In this document: positions 13,767 through 25,500 of the stretch, piece after piece
How the letters are laid out: each line of letters starts with the position of its first letter
Position numbering within the stretch: position 1 is the first letter of the stretch
Assembly (NCBI GenBank): GCA_965153455.1
Contig: OZ234496.1
Coordinates: 11,183,863 to 11,247,862 of the forward strand
Reading direction: 5' to 3'
DNA: 64,000 bases
Origin: Sphagnum compactum
Taxonomy: Eukaryota; Bryophyta; Sphagnopsida; Sphagnales
Program-made: the position numbers and the translations under genes
The notes under the pieces: model-generated
Told to the model about the DNA's origin: nothing
Databases searched by the model: none
Seen by the model: the letters and a program-made list of their open reading frames with translations, nothing else

Positions 13767-14836
13767 TTCTCATGATTTGAATGAAGATCATTCAGATTGC
13801 CCATGAGTACAACACCAGGTTTGAAGAAGAGCCTTCAGTGACACACCCAAAAAATAGGAAGGATAATCTTGACTGTTATTCGAGCACACATGGCATTTTC
13901 TTCTCTCGGAGGCAGAGCTGGTATGAAATAGTGGCATTTTCTTTGAGGCCAAGCATAGGAAAAGAACCATAGCTACAGGAAAAAAAGAAAAAAGAGATGT
14001 CTTTCCTTAATATAACAGAAAGGGATTCATTCACAGCGAGTACATGCAGTACCCACATGCATGTGCCTCTTCACTTGTCAGGTTGGATTTCTGCCACCCA
14101 CATCAGTTTGCTTTGTATGTTAGCAGCTTCCTTGTTGTCACTGACAACTCTTCATGCCATCAGAGTAATTTGTGTTTGTGGCAACTGCACTAATCTGTAC
14201 ATCTGTACACAAGGGGTTTTCCTTGCACATTAAGAATGCTGCTTTCTTCTGCTGCACAATTGGGTTTTCCTCAGATATCAGAGAATGCTCTTAAGGAACG
14301 CAGCCTTCTTCTGCTGCATGATTGGGTTTTTCTTGTACATAAAGTAATGCTTCTTTCTTCTCTTCTCTTTCCTTTGATTCTACAAGATGACAATATGTTC
14401 TTGGATTGTTATGCTACAGGGACAAAATCTGATTTGTGTCTGAAAAATTTAAGTCAAATTGAGGATCCAAGAATTTGTAGAGGGATATGATGAGATCAGA
14501 ATAAATTATGCAACACAGCAGAGCCTTCATCTTACTGATCAAAGACTTCTTGCAGTTGTAGACTACTATCAGAAACCTCTCAAGTTTGATTTCCACTATT
14601 TTCTGTTCTGCAATAGTGAAGTGCTAGCACTTCACTAGTAAGCTGTAAAACCATAGAGGATAATTTGATGCAATCTATCATCGCCTCATGACTTCGCATG
14701 AGGCAGCACTTGCCAGTCATCCCTTTGAAACTTGATGGTTCAACAGCAGTACAAGAAGGCAAGATGAGCAAATCACATGGCCCCAAGAGAGGCAAGCACC
14801 AGAAATTTGAAAGAACAGAAGGGCACCAGGATTGAA
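13767..14836. other. Convergent 3' flanks of UTP10 and the channel gene
   Basis: No gene is recognised. The region should hold the UTP10 3' UTR (+) and the channel 3' UTR (-). Around 14,230-14,360 a TTCTTCTGCTGCA...TTGGGTTTT phrase is repeated imperfectly two to three times. Confidence 0.6.
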
Positions 14837-17800
14837 TCATGTGCCCCAAGAAATGCGAGCACCAGATCTTCTTGCATTGTCTTGCACAAGCGTCCTGGAT
14901 CTGGCTCTCCTCTTTAAATAATACCTCCAGGCTACTTGAATGCGAGTCGCTGCCCAAGTCTTGAAGGGTGCTGATCCATTCCTGTTCAAAAGCAATTCAA
15001 ATCAATTCTGACTGTACATACGACATGATTTCTCTGTGAGGATCCAATTCACTCAAAAGAGGTGGAGATGGGTCTCCAGGCATTTACAAGGGTGTGTACT
15101 ATACATTTCTGATTTCTCTTCACCAACTTGACAACTTTTCCCCCTCACTGTCACCTTCTCCACATATTTTCAAGCACTTTGAAAACTTGGTTTACAGTTT
15201 AGGGTAAACTGTACAATGTCAAGGGCTTAATGGAATCAGGGAAACAGAAAAGGGGGGACCCAAAAAAAATTAAAAACCTGAGTGCCCCCTGTACGCGGAC
15301 CATGCTCATATAGCGGTAGTAGTATGTGCTGATGTCCTCAAGATCGCTCGCTTCTAGTGCAAATGCATCCACGTTGTCCAGGCATGTTACTGTTCGAGAA
15401 GACACAGCAGACTGCCACTTTATCGTTTTCTTCCATGTTCCACCTGCACACAAAATATAGCCCATTTCTCAAACATCACCACTCTTCTACTGTAGTAAGA
15501 CATATTGTGAGATATGGAATTTCCAGAGTCTCCTTGCAAAATTTCGCGACAGAATAAACTAAGGCACAAGCCAAAGGTTGCCACGTATAGGAAGAACAAA
15601 ACCCTAAGAGAGATTCTCTGGAATAAAACCTAAATATCATCACTATATGCATTGTCCAAGAAGGCTTTTGTCAAGCCATCAAAGCTGCACTCATTTGATA
15701 GATGACCAAATGTATTGAAAAAAGAATCAGAAAGCTTCCGGGTCCACAGGGGAGGAATGGGAAAGGAACATTACGAGGCTTGAGGGCCATTTTCTCCAAG
15801 TACCAAATCAACAGCTCTTCACCACAGTAGTCACCATCGGAAAGTACTTGACCCACACCATCTTCACCCTCACTTAGCATTCTGCCACGCACAATGAAAT
15901 GCATTCGCTTGATCGGCCTGTCCTTGGTCATGATCTTGCTGTTTTTTATGTAAAGCTGCTGTTGCAAACGTGCACATATGGCATCTAAGACAACAGCATC
16001 CATGACCTCAAACAACCGCACCTGTCAAGGATAACAGACACATTTGATTTCAGTCTGAAACAATGGCAACTGGGACAATTGTGACATTAAACCCTAAACT
16101 CCAAATCTGGGCAGTAGTTTTGCAGATCAATTACACTGGAGAATTTGACATTACCTTCTTCACAAGCTCAAGGGAAATGAATTGCTTGATGTCCCTCTGC
16201 AGATCCTCTTGCAGTCCACTCAGTAATTCATTTTCCTCTACACCTCGAGTTGCACCCCATTTGAACCTTTCTGTTGCCCTCACACATCTGCACATGTGTT
16301 TATAGCATAAGCCTTTATTGACATGAACAAATCATAAAAAATATCCACCAATCTGCTTGTCAAAATAATGTAACAGCTCAAAACACAGGCTCCCATCTTC
16401 CTTTGCTAATGGTGATTGCTCTTTATCAACTGAAACTCCATACTGTGAAACTTTATGCAGAAGTTATAGGAATGGGAAAGGGTAACATGGCCAGCCAATT
16501 CTCAAAAGGAAGCTCCCAAAAAAGAAAAAAAAGAAAACTACAAGAGCTTTTGCGCTCTAAGACATGAATGGGATAACAGAGAGAACACGCACTTGCGCAT
16601 TGCTAATGGTAAGTTTCGTCGTCTCATCCATTTCTCCACATCATAACGCCGCATTTGCATTTCTTGACCCCTGCACATGCATCAATCAGCTTTAGATGGC
16701 ATTGCTACTGTGCAGAAAAAAAATGTGCATTGAGGACAAAAATGAGAGAATCGGGCGCAGATACTGGAGTCACATGACAAGCTTTGCATTGAGTATCAAC
16801 AGGGCTAAAGAACACCATCTGTTGATGAATAAGCATGCGGATTTGCAAGAAGAGAAAGGCCCCAGCAGCTTACCTGCGAACAAGAGACTGCAGGAAATTC
16901 TGGATGTTGCCGATGAGTAGTGCAAACAAGAAAAGGCCCAACCCAGCAATGCCCATTGTGAAGAGAACCTCCCAGATGAACAGACTTGGTATCTGATTGC
17001 CTGCCAGTGTACTCAATTGCTAAACAAACCCAACCCGTCCACAGAATCAGCAAGCAATCTAAGGACAATGTAGCAGCCTTCCCCAAACAGTTCTCAATTG
17101 CATAATATTACACATACCCATTACAGAAACCTCTTGGAAAATCCAAACAAAATCACAGCATTGAGCAACTGTCAGTTGTATTGATAGAGCAGCAGCTGCA
17201 TAGTATTATTACCAAAAAACCCCAGAAGACGGAGTAGATGTACTTCTTTACAACTGAAAACTCTTGGGCAACTTGAAAGCCCATTGGACCATAGATCCCA
17301 TATGGGAAAGTAGCATTTGGCAAAAGACAACTGCTTGTCGCACTTGTTTGCGAAGTCCAATTGGTGTCTGCTGGAGTCCTATTATAGTCTCCAAGTCCAC
17401 AGTCAAGGTAACTGGAGAAGCAGAGTACAGAGCTTGCATTATCAGCTGTACAAGCATCTTGTAGACAAGTATTCACCCGCTGCAATCACAAAAAATGCAT
17501 AAGCGCATTGATGTTTTACACCCACCAGGAAAAGCTTCAGATCCCAGACAACATAACAATGCAAAATGAGTGCTTGATATCAAGTGTGCAGTACTAGCAC
17601 CAATCAACAACCAGTAGTCAACACACACAGGAAAGAGTTGATAGGAGAAATTCTGATCTTTACCTGGAGACCAAAGAGATACCAGCAGCAACCCACTACA
17701 TGGCTGGCTAGCAAGTACATGAAAATGTTGATGACAAAGTTGGCCCACGCGGTCTCAAACACAAACCCGCTCGGAGACTGGCCAATTAGTACTGGGAAAA

Positions 17801-20163
17801 ACCTTATACAACGAGGAATATCCTGAAAAAGCACTATCACTCGCAGCACGTTTTTGAGAAAGTCTGCATTATCTCTTGTTGTGAAATTACGCACAATTAC
17901 CATGATCACAATCTGCACAGAGAGAACACCAAATCCAGTCAAATCCCTCCCACCCAAAACCCAGAATCCGTTCACTCCCTCAATCCAATGCAAAGCTTAC
18001 TGATGATGCCACACAGCATACAAGCAAAAAGCAGACATCTAGTAGATTGCAGAGAAAAACTCCATTACAACACTCTGAAGGTAAGATGATTATGGTAATG
18101 CACACAAGAAACATGTATTAGTTTGCTTCCCACTATTGTCCTTTTTCCTCTGTCTAGAAGATGGTTGTTTTTGTGGGTGACACAGTCAAACAAGGCAGCA
18201 GGTATGTGAAAAGCAGTGAGAGCATGTTACCTGAGGGAGGGGCAAAACAGTGATGACATCCAAAACAAATGCATGGCCACAGACGTAACGAACCGCAATA
18301 TCTCTTCGATTGAACACCAACTCTCCATTGTTTGACTCATATGCTAACCTAAACTGCAGTTTTATGCTTGAAGGTCAGTGAGAAGAAGAAATACAAAAGA
18401 CATGTTTAGGGTTTAAGGTTTCAGGCAGTTGTGACTCAAGAACATTGAACATTCAATTCCCTGTGAAATCTAGTTTAGATGATGAATGTTTCTTGATTGT
18501 AGTCTGGTCTTTACCTGAAGTACCAATACAACTATCAAACCAAACCATGAATGATCAGCGCAGCAGCATGTTCATGACTACATGTGCTCATAGATTTGTG
18601 CATTAAAATATGCACAAATGTGTTCTTCACGATGTTGAGCTTAGAAGTGAAGCAGCAGGGTTGGCAGTTCAAGCGTTCTAGGAATCAAGAGTAAGAACAA
18701 ATTGCAGCCATGATAGTCATTTAGGGATGTGCAAAGCCAACCTGAAGCAGCATGTGGAGAAGTAGAATGAAATCAGTTACGCTTCGTAACACTGTGAACA
18801 CGATTGCCCATGGGTAGTTAAACACAACGCATTTATATTCCTGTTTTCATGCTTACACAGAGCCATTCAAAGAGTAACAATTGATGAGACTTTTTCTTTT
18901 TTTCTCTCCCATCATTTTGGTGGATGGAACAAAAATTGATTTCCAATCGTGATGTTATAAGTAGAAGGGGAAAAGAAATCTAGATTGTGGGCATAAAGGA
19001 AACGGCATGTAAACAGAAAAATCCAGATCATGTGGAAAATGTAACTGACTTGACAAAAGAAATTTTGCAACATACCGGATTTATTCCAAGTGTGAAGAAA
19101 AATAGTGGGTCCACAAAGAGGGCAAAGAAGCAAGAGAGGACAAAGAGCTTGTTCCAGTATTGTACAGACTTTCTTTTGGGGTCCAAAACTTGTTTCCACC
19201 AGTGCACCTCCTCTTCTCCTGCACTCTGGCTTGATCAATGCACACCACCAAACCAACAAGTTCATGCAGCAGAACAATTAAAATCTCCAACAACACATCA
19301 TGATGAAGGGTTTGACAGGCATACATAGCATGGCGCACACACAATGAGCTCAATTTCGAGGCTTAAAATCTCTAAAGTGCATGAGAAAACTGGATTTTCT
19401 TATAGCAGTGGTAAGTCATCATGATCTAAGAGCTATGCTGACACTCTGAGCTTGGGTTCCAAAATCCAAACCCAAAGTGCAAGAAACCCCCAAACCAATC
19501 TGAAGAGCAGAAAACTGGATTTGCTTCTAGCATTGGTAAGGCATTATGATCTAAGAGCTGTGCTGAAACTGTCACTGGCAAGGGTTCTCCAAAGTCCAAA
19601 CCCCAAAGTGCTAGAAACCCTCAAACCAATCTATTGTTGTTGGGTTGATCTAGATCAATCTAGAAAGTGCAACATGAGACTTCAGTAAGTTGTTGAGAAG
19701 GGTTTTAGTACACCAATCCACTAGAATGGGTGTGTATGTGTGTGTGTGTGTGTACATACTCAAGAAAAAAAAAACCCCAAAACCCAAAACAAAAAAACCC
19801 TTTCCAGCTGAAACATATACTAGCTAGCTATGAACTTACAGTTATGGGTTTAGAAGAAGGAGTCCAGCAGGAGCAAGTGATGCAATATTCATCATCACAT
19901 ACCTTCTTCTTCTTCTTCTTGCCATCGTCGTCATCATCATCATCATCATCATCACAGTGTTGGGTAGAGTTGTCGAAGATGGTGATTGTCTTAGAAGATG
20001 GTAAGATCATCATCTCCACTTGGCTAGAGGACGACGGTGGTCTTCTGAGCAAGCTATGCGGCTCCGAGTAGTTGGAGAATTCCTGGTGCCTATCTTGCTT
20101 CCTTGTACTTTGCACCATTGTCAAGTGATCTGCACAAGACCCAGATTGTGCAACAGCCATCAT
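14837..20163 (-). CDS. Cyclic nucleotide-gated cation channel, clade IV-A (CNGC19/20-like)
   Basis: Tetrameric, calmodulin-regulated, Ca2+-permeable channel. Exons in order: 20163-19840, 19225-19076, 18840-18742, 18353-18231, 17912-17664, 17479-17213, 17019-16874, 16670-16593, 16278-16155, 16021-15775, 15443-15278, 14981-14837; 705 codons in perfect phase. S1 begins near WWKQVLDPKRKSVQYWNKLF; the S4 region in exon 5 carries spaced arginines. The S5-pore linker (exon 6) is Cys-rich (RVNTCLQDAC, LDCG), typical of clade IV-A. The pore filter is A-G-N at residues 410-412 (STLAGNQIPS). The nucleotide-binding domain has the phosphate-cassette motif GDYCGEELL near 583-591, and an IQ motif (ATRIQVAWRYYLKRR) lies at 669-683, close to the C-terminus. 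Two start codons sit at 20163 and 20160. Odd feature: the short N-terminus has a run of ten Asp followed by Gly and six Lys. Whether it acts at the plasma membrane or tonoplast cannot be read from sequence. Confidence 0.93.
15191..15214. repeat. Small hairpin containing a telomere-like unit
   Basis: TACAGTTTA, then GGG, then TAAACTGTA forms a perfect 9-bp inverted repeat in the last channel intron. The same 14-mer TTTACAGTTTAGGG occurs again at 52161-52174 in an OXP1 intron. Confidence 0.6.
19386..19633. repeat. 125-bp imperfect tandem duplication in channel intron 1
   Basis: The phrase AAAACTGGATTT...ATGATCTAAGAGCT...AAACCAATCT occurs at about 19386 and again at about 19511, with scattered substitutions. 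It lies wholly in intron 1 (19226-19839). Confidence 0.75.
19727..19753. repeat. (TG)n microsatellite in channel intron 1
   Basis: Short TG run (TGTGTATGTGTGTG...) inside intron 1, close to the exon 1 donor. Confidence 0.85.
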
Positions 20164-20231
20164 CTATCTCCCCGCTGCAACTAGCCTAGCATCTCACTGC
20201 CAAACAAAAAAAACACAACACAAAACTCTTG

Positions 20232-20265
<34 letters not shown>

Positions 20266-20600
20266 TTCAACCAGATCCTTGCAACTCCTAGAATCCTCTT
20301 TGCGTGCACCCAACACACCCAAAAAAGAATGCACCCATCCCAGAAAAATCCTCTCCAGCTCCGACAAAACTTGTCATCAAATTCAACTCTCAAAATCTCT
20401 CTCTCTCAAAATCTCTCTCAATCTCAATCTCAATTTCAATCTCAATTGCAATTTGCAATTTCTCTCTAACTACCCAAACGCACGCACAAAGTCTCCTCGA
20501 CTTTCTTCGAACCTTCTGCGTCAGTCAGTAGCCAGAATCCCAAGAGAGATTAAAGGAATAAAATGGCGACGACAATTTTGTCCAAATTTATTTTTATTTT
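20164..20600 (-). promoter_or_regulatory. 5' flank / 5' UTR of the channel gene
   Basis: On the minus strand this upstream region has a (GT)n run (CA repeat at 20233-20263 on +) and a GA-rich tract (CTCTCT-rich at about 20395-20480 on +), typical of plant leader sequences. No TATA box is assigned with confidence. Confidence 0.45.
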
Positions 20601-20938
20601 TATTTTTAATTGATTTTTTTCAATTTTTGTCCAAAATTCGTCACAATTTGGCTTTGCAAATTAAAAATGTATTGCAAAACCAATAAATAACAACTTTTTT
20701 TTTTTTAGGAAAATGTGACAAAAGCAAATTTATTTGCCAATTTAGGTTTTCTGATTCGCCAATTTTGGACCTTTTTTATTTTCCCTAGGCAAATCGGTAG
20801 ACTTTTTTTCTTTTTCCTTTTTTTTTTTTTAAATAATTTTTTTTTCTTTCTTTTTAAAGAAAACAAAATGCCTTAGTTAGCATTGGTGGAGTAGGAGGAC
20901 TTGGGGTGCGTGGTATGTGTGGGGGAGGGGGGATTCCT

Positions 20939-21226
20939 GAGGCAATCAAAGTCAAGAGATTGCGGGAGTTGGTCATCAACCCCCCCTTCCAGGACCGGTT
21001 GGAGTGGACTTTGTCGTCGATGCTTGCTTTTGTGTTACGACGATCACCGCCATATTCTTAGGAACTCAATCCGGAGCGAGTGACGAAATTGCTGGTTGAG
21101 TCCCTCTTCATGGCACTTTCATAAAAGGGGCGTCCGGACTTTGCAAGTTCCCGCGGGGACGCTGCAAGATCTTCCTGGTCAAGCAAGCAAAGGACTACTT
21201 CAAACCCGAGTGACAGAATAAAATAG
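20939..21226 (+). pseudogene. Unrecognised protein-coding relic with two in-frame stops
   Basis: One frame over 288 bp reads like protein (EAIKVKRLRELVINPP, DRLEWTLSSMLAFVLRR, NPERVTKLLVESLFMA, KGRPDFASSRGDAAR) but has TAG near 21058 and TAA near 21121 before a final TAG. The stretch is much richer in GC than the AT-rich DNA around it. I do not recognise the family. It could be a captured gene fragment or part of a transposon. The reverse strand has a 109-codon open frame over 21058-21387 that I regard as its shadow. Confidence 0.4.
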
Positions 21227-21539
21227 GAAATGTTCCACGCAGTTCCCATCAAATGGAACGCGCCGGTCACAATAACAAAGTCCAACTGGTGAACATTCGT
21301 CAAAATGTAGGATCTTATGAAATCTACAAACGCCATGTTTTTTTTTCTTTTACAAATAATCATATAAATACATAATATTTCATCCACATCATCAATCCAT
21401 CCAAAACTCTAAGTGGACAGAACTACAAAATCCTTAATATTTCATCCACAAATCATTCCTCCTAATTGGACGGAACTACAAATACATGATATCTCATCCT
21501 CATAACCACACCCATCCAGAACTCTGAGCTCATCCACAT

Positions 21540-21832
21540 AATCACAGAACCGCCGGGTTTTCGTGCACACAACTGCCGGGTTTCACGAAAACCCGGAAAA
21601 GAGGAGCCAGGCAGGTTTTTGGGTACAATTTGGGATCTGGGTTTCAGGACCTCGACCAGACGGACGGACAGGCGGGTCCCGATCTGGGTTTCAGGACCTC
21701 GACACGTCCGACTGACGGAGCGGCGGACAATGAGGCAAGCTGCTTAGCCGGTGGTCAGTTATCTCTGTGGCCGGTTCTGCCATAGAAAATGCTCCCAGAA
21801 CGTCGTCGGACGGACGGACGGACGGACGGACA
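21540..21832. repeat. GC-rich repeat patch with (GGAC)n
   Basis: Contains the phrase GATCTGGGTTTCAGGACCTCGAC twice (about 21,635 and 21,682), GCCGGGTTT repeats and a run of about six GGAC units at 21808-21832. It differs sharply in base composition from its surroundings. No coding frame is recognised. Confidence 0.55.
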
Positions 21833-21959
21833 AGGTACTTTATATATAAGATATTTTGCCAAGTGGGCATTTCCTATTTGTTGGCTGCCCCCCCCCCCCC
21901 AAAAACAATTTAGCGACCTACCCTCATATCTAATCTAGTGTATCAACCTAAACTACTTG

Positions 21960-22190
21960 CTTAAATAGGCTACCTACCTACCTACCTACCTACCTAGTTT
22001 ACCAGACTACTACCTTCCTCACCTAGGCTACATTCCTATCTACTTAGGCCACCCACCCACCTACCTACCTAATGTAACCTATCTTGATAATTACATGCTT
22101 ACCTAGGTGATAAGTAGCATCGGTAGGAAGATAGGTTGGTAATGAATGTAGGTGGGTGGGTAGATTAGGTAGGTTGATAGTTTGGTAATT
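21960..22190. repeat. Imperfect inverted repeat: CTAC-rich arm then GTAG-rich arm
   Basis: The + strand is CCTA/CACC-rich (six CTAC units near 21,970-21,996; CCACCCACCCACCTACCTACC near 22,050) and switches at about 22,110 to GGTA/GGTGGG-rich sequence. The arms pair imperfectly over about 45 bp (CCCACCCACCTAC with GTAGGTGGGTGGG; AACCTATCTT with AAGATAGGTT), around an AT-rich loop. Confidence 0.55.
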
Positions 22191-22560
22191 TTGGTAGTGG
22201 GTACGTAACCTAAGTACTTAGGTAACCTTGGTGGGTAGGTATATTGGTAATTTTGGTAGTGGGTACGTAACCTAAGTACTTAGGTAACCTTGGTGGGTAG
22301 GTATATTGGTAATTTTGGTAGCGGGTACGTAACCTAAGTACTTAGGTAACCTTGGTGGGTAGGTATATTGGTAATTTTGGTAGCGGGTACGTAACCTAAG
22401 TACTTAGGTAACCTTGGTGGGTAGGTATATTGGTAATTTTGGTAGCGGGTACGTAACCTAAGTACTTAGGTAACCTTGGTGGGTAGGTATATTGGTAATT
22501 TTGGTAGCGGGTACGTAACCTAAGTACTTAGGTAACCTTGGTGGGTAGGTATATTGGTAA
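22183..22560. repeat. 62-bp tandem array, 6 copies
   Basis: The anchor GTACGTAACC occurs at 22201, 22263, 22325, 22387, 22449 and 22511, exactly 62 bp apart. Copies are nearly identical; the first two have GTAGTGGG and later ones GTAGCGGG. Every unit contains the perfect 14-bp palindrome CCTAAGTACTTAGG. Confidence 0.95.
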
Positions 22561-25500
22561 ATTTAGGTAGGTGGGGTAGGTAGCCTAGGGTGAGTAAGTA
22601 GGTCAATAGGTTGATAACCTAGGCATGCTGGGCCAAAACTATTTTGTAGCATGTTGGATATTTTAATTTTTTTAAATATTTTAATATTCAAAAGGATTCT
22701 TCATTTTCCTTCACAAAAATGTTGGATAAGTTAATTTTTTTAAATACTTTAATATTCAAAAGGATCCTTCATTTTTTCCTTCAAAAAAATGTGTTCATTG
22801 AGAAAATTATGTCTTTGAAATTTTAAGCATAGGAAAATAGAAGATGAAATTCCGTAGTTAAATAGCATGAATGAAAATCGAAAAAACGTCACCATGGTGG
22901 TAAAAGATATTCATGATTGACGTGTTTTATTTTGTGAGTATTGGCAATGTATCATAGGGGAAAGAAAAAAATGAAAGGAAAAATAAATTAAATTAAATCT
23001 ACCAATGTTTTACGCAGGGTTAAGGACTCAAGAGTGGGGTGTTCTCAAAACAAGCACTCACCACAAGCCATGCAAAGGTGAAACCTCCTCATACTCCTTG
23101 GTCGTTTAATTTCCCTTTATATTTATTTATTTATTTATTTATAGCATCTTTCTTTTATTAAAAATAATAAGAAATAAATAAATCTCCCCTAAACCGTAAC
23201 TCAAATTTCCTTTTAGAAAAATTCGACAAGTTTGAAAGTGGCATAAAATGACAAAACCCGATGAGAATGAAAATGAATAATGGTGGACCAAAAAAGCGCA
23301 TATACTGAAAACAATTAAAAAAACAGCCCTAAAAGAACAATTTAAGAAGGCCATATGGTGAGATTTTATTTATTTTTCCAAAAATCCTTTATATTGGGTA
23401 AGGACCTCCCCGCTAAGGGCTTTCATAGGTCCTCACACTTGGGAGATCAATCCAAAACCCTTAGGGGTCAATGTTGTAACAATAAAAATATTATTTATTT
23501 CTATATTTTACACTAGATAATCAAATGAAACTTTTGCACACACCCCCTCCAATTTCATGTTTTTTTTTCCATTTTTTTTTCTCTTTTTTCACTTCGTCTT
23601 TCTCCATTTTTTATAACAAGAAAGACAAAAATAAAACATACACAACATTGTTGAACACTTAGTTTCAACTTCTTGGCCTCAACAATTTTATAGAAAAAAA
23701 AATCCTTTAGCTTAAAAGAAAATCATTGTTTTATTAGTAACTCCAAGCCAAGCAAAAAGCCAAACGTGTTCAAAATTGCCGCTTATTATTGGCTTCAAGA
23801 TTTCTTGGCCTCCATTTCAAATCTAAAGTATAAATGAACACAAGGAGCTATGAATATTGCACGGTCTTGGTTGAAGATATTGGGCGATGACCTAATTCAC
23901 GAATGCAATACCCAAATCAGCCCTACACCACCATGTTTAGAATGATTTAGGGTTCCCAAAATTAACACCTATTTTTGTAACCCACATGCGAGTATTATGT
24001 TAAAGTAATAACTTTGTCCTACGCAATACAAGCACATGGGTGTCGATGAAAATGACCCAATTTTGGTCCATGTTTAGTTAGTTGAAGACATAATCCCAAA
24101 ATGTAATACTTGCATCCCCTCAAACTAGGCTTGAGAAGAATGGTAATACTCCAATAAACCACCACCTATTTTGTGGGTATTGCATAATTTTTGTTAAATT
24201 GTCACTACGTATTTCATGACCCATATGCGAATATTGTACATGATTTCAAAAGTTTAAATTTGTATTGATTAACTATAAGCAATGATTGTAGATTTTCTTG
24301 TGCATTATGGGGATTTTATCAGACGTTATGTAAGTATGGCCTCAAAACCTTCAACTTTAACAATGTAGATGTGAAATCGTTATGCAATAATAGAAGATGG
24401 TTTTGAACCCATGACAAACATGTTTATCAAAAATCAATTTTTTTTAATATATTTGAATGTCATAGGGGATGATTTTCTCAAATCCAAACCCTAGGTTCTA
24501 CATACATGATAAGTGGATTGAAGTTGTTGATTCTTTAAAATTGTGTCAAAAATGTCAACATACAATCCTATTCACAACCTCATCCTTATATGAAAGAGAA
24601 CCTTTTTTTTAATTATAATCCACATTGTCCATTCCATGCATTTGGTGATAGGATACCGCTACTCTTGTTGCATTCTTCTCATGTTGGTGGATATAAATGT
24701 GGCAATGCTTTTGTTGGAAACAAACTATGGTTGTCACAAAATCATCCTTTACATGACCCATGAAGTTTGAATTAAAACAACAACCCATGGTTATCATGGG
24801 CATTTTGAAAACCCTAAGCCAAACAAGGAAACAAAAAGGTAAGTATGAGAGCATACCATCTATGAATCATCTAAGATTCATGAAAAATGATGACCACATT
24901 GATTTTTTGTATTTAGGTTGTTTGGTTGGACTCCTACTCTTGATACATGCCATCCCACACCATCATTACTACAAATTGTGTCCTAGGTCATTATAAATTC
25001 CACCAAATTTTCAATGTATTGCCCAAAAACCAACCTCCCCAAACTAACCTAAATTAACATATTTGGTTATCTTAAATTTAAACATGGGTTAACCTAGTTA
25101 TGTACATATGAACCCTATGTATGATGTCTTAGCCTAATATAGCCTATGTACAACCTAAATATAGGTACATAAAAATATACATGCCTAAATATGTATATTA
25201 AATATAAATAAATATATTACATATAGGGATACCTACGCCTTATGTATAGTAGGTATACCTAGGTATGTATAAGTACATATATTATTTATATAGTGAGTTA
25301 GGTATACATGTTGTATATTAGATAATTAGGCGAGTCATGATGTGTGTACCATGTAACTTTTATGTTACAAAATTGATTTTTTCATAGAAAAAATGGAGTC
25401 AACTTTTGTATAGTGACTATCATCCATCGATGTGCTACAATCACATTTTAGGGTTCAATACAGTAGTATGGTTGAGTACAATGAATTGGTTGATGGTGTT

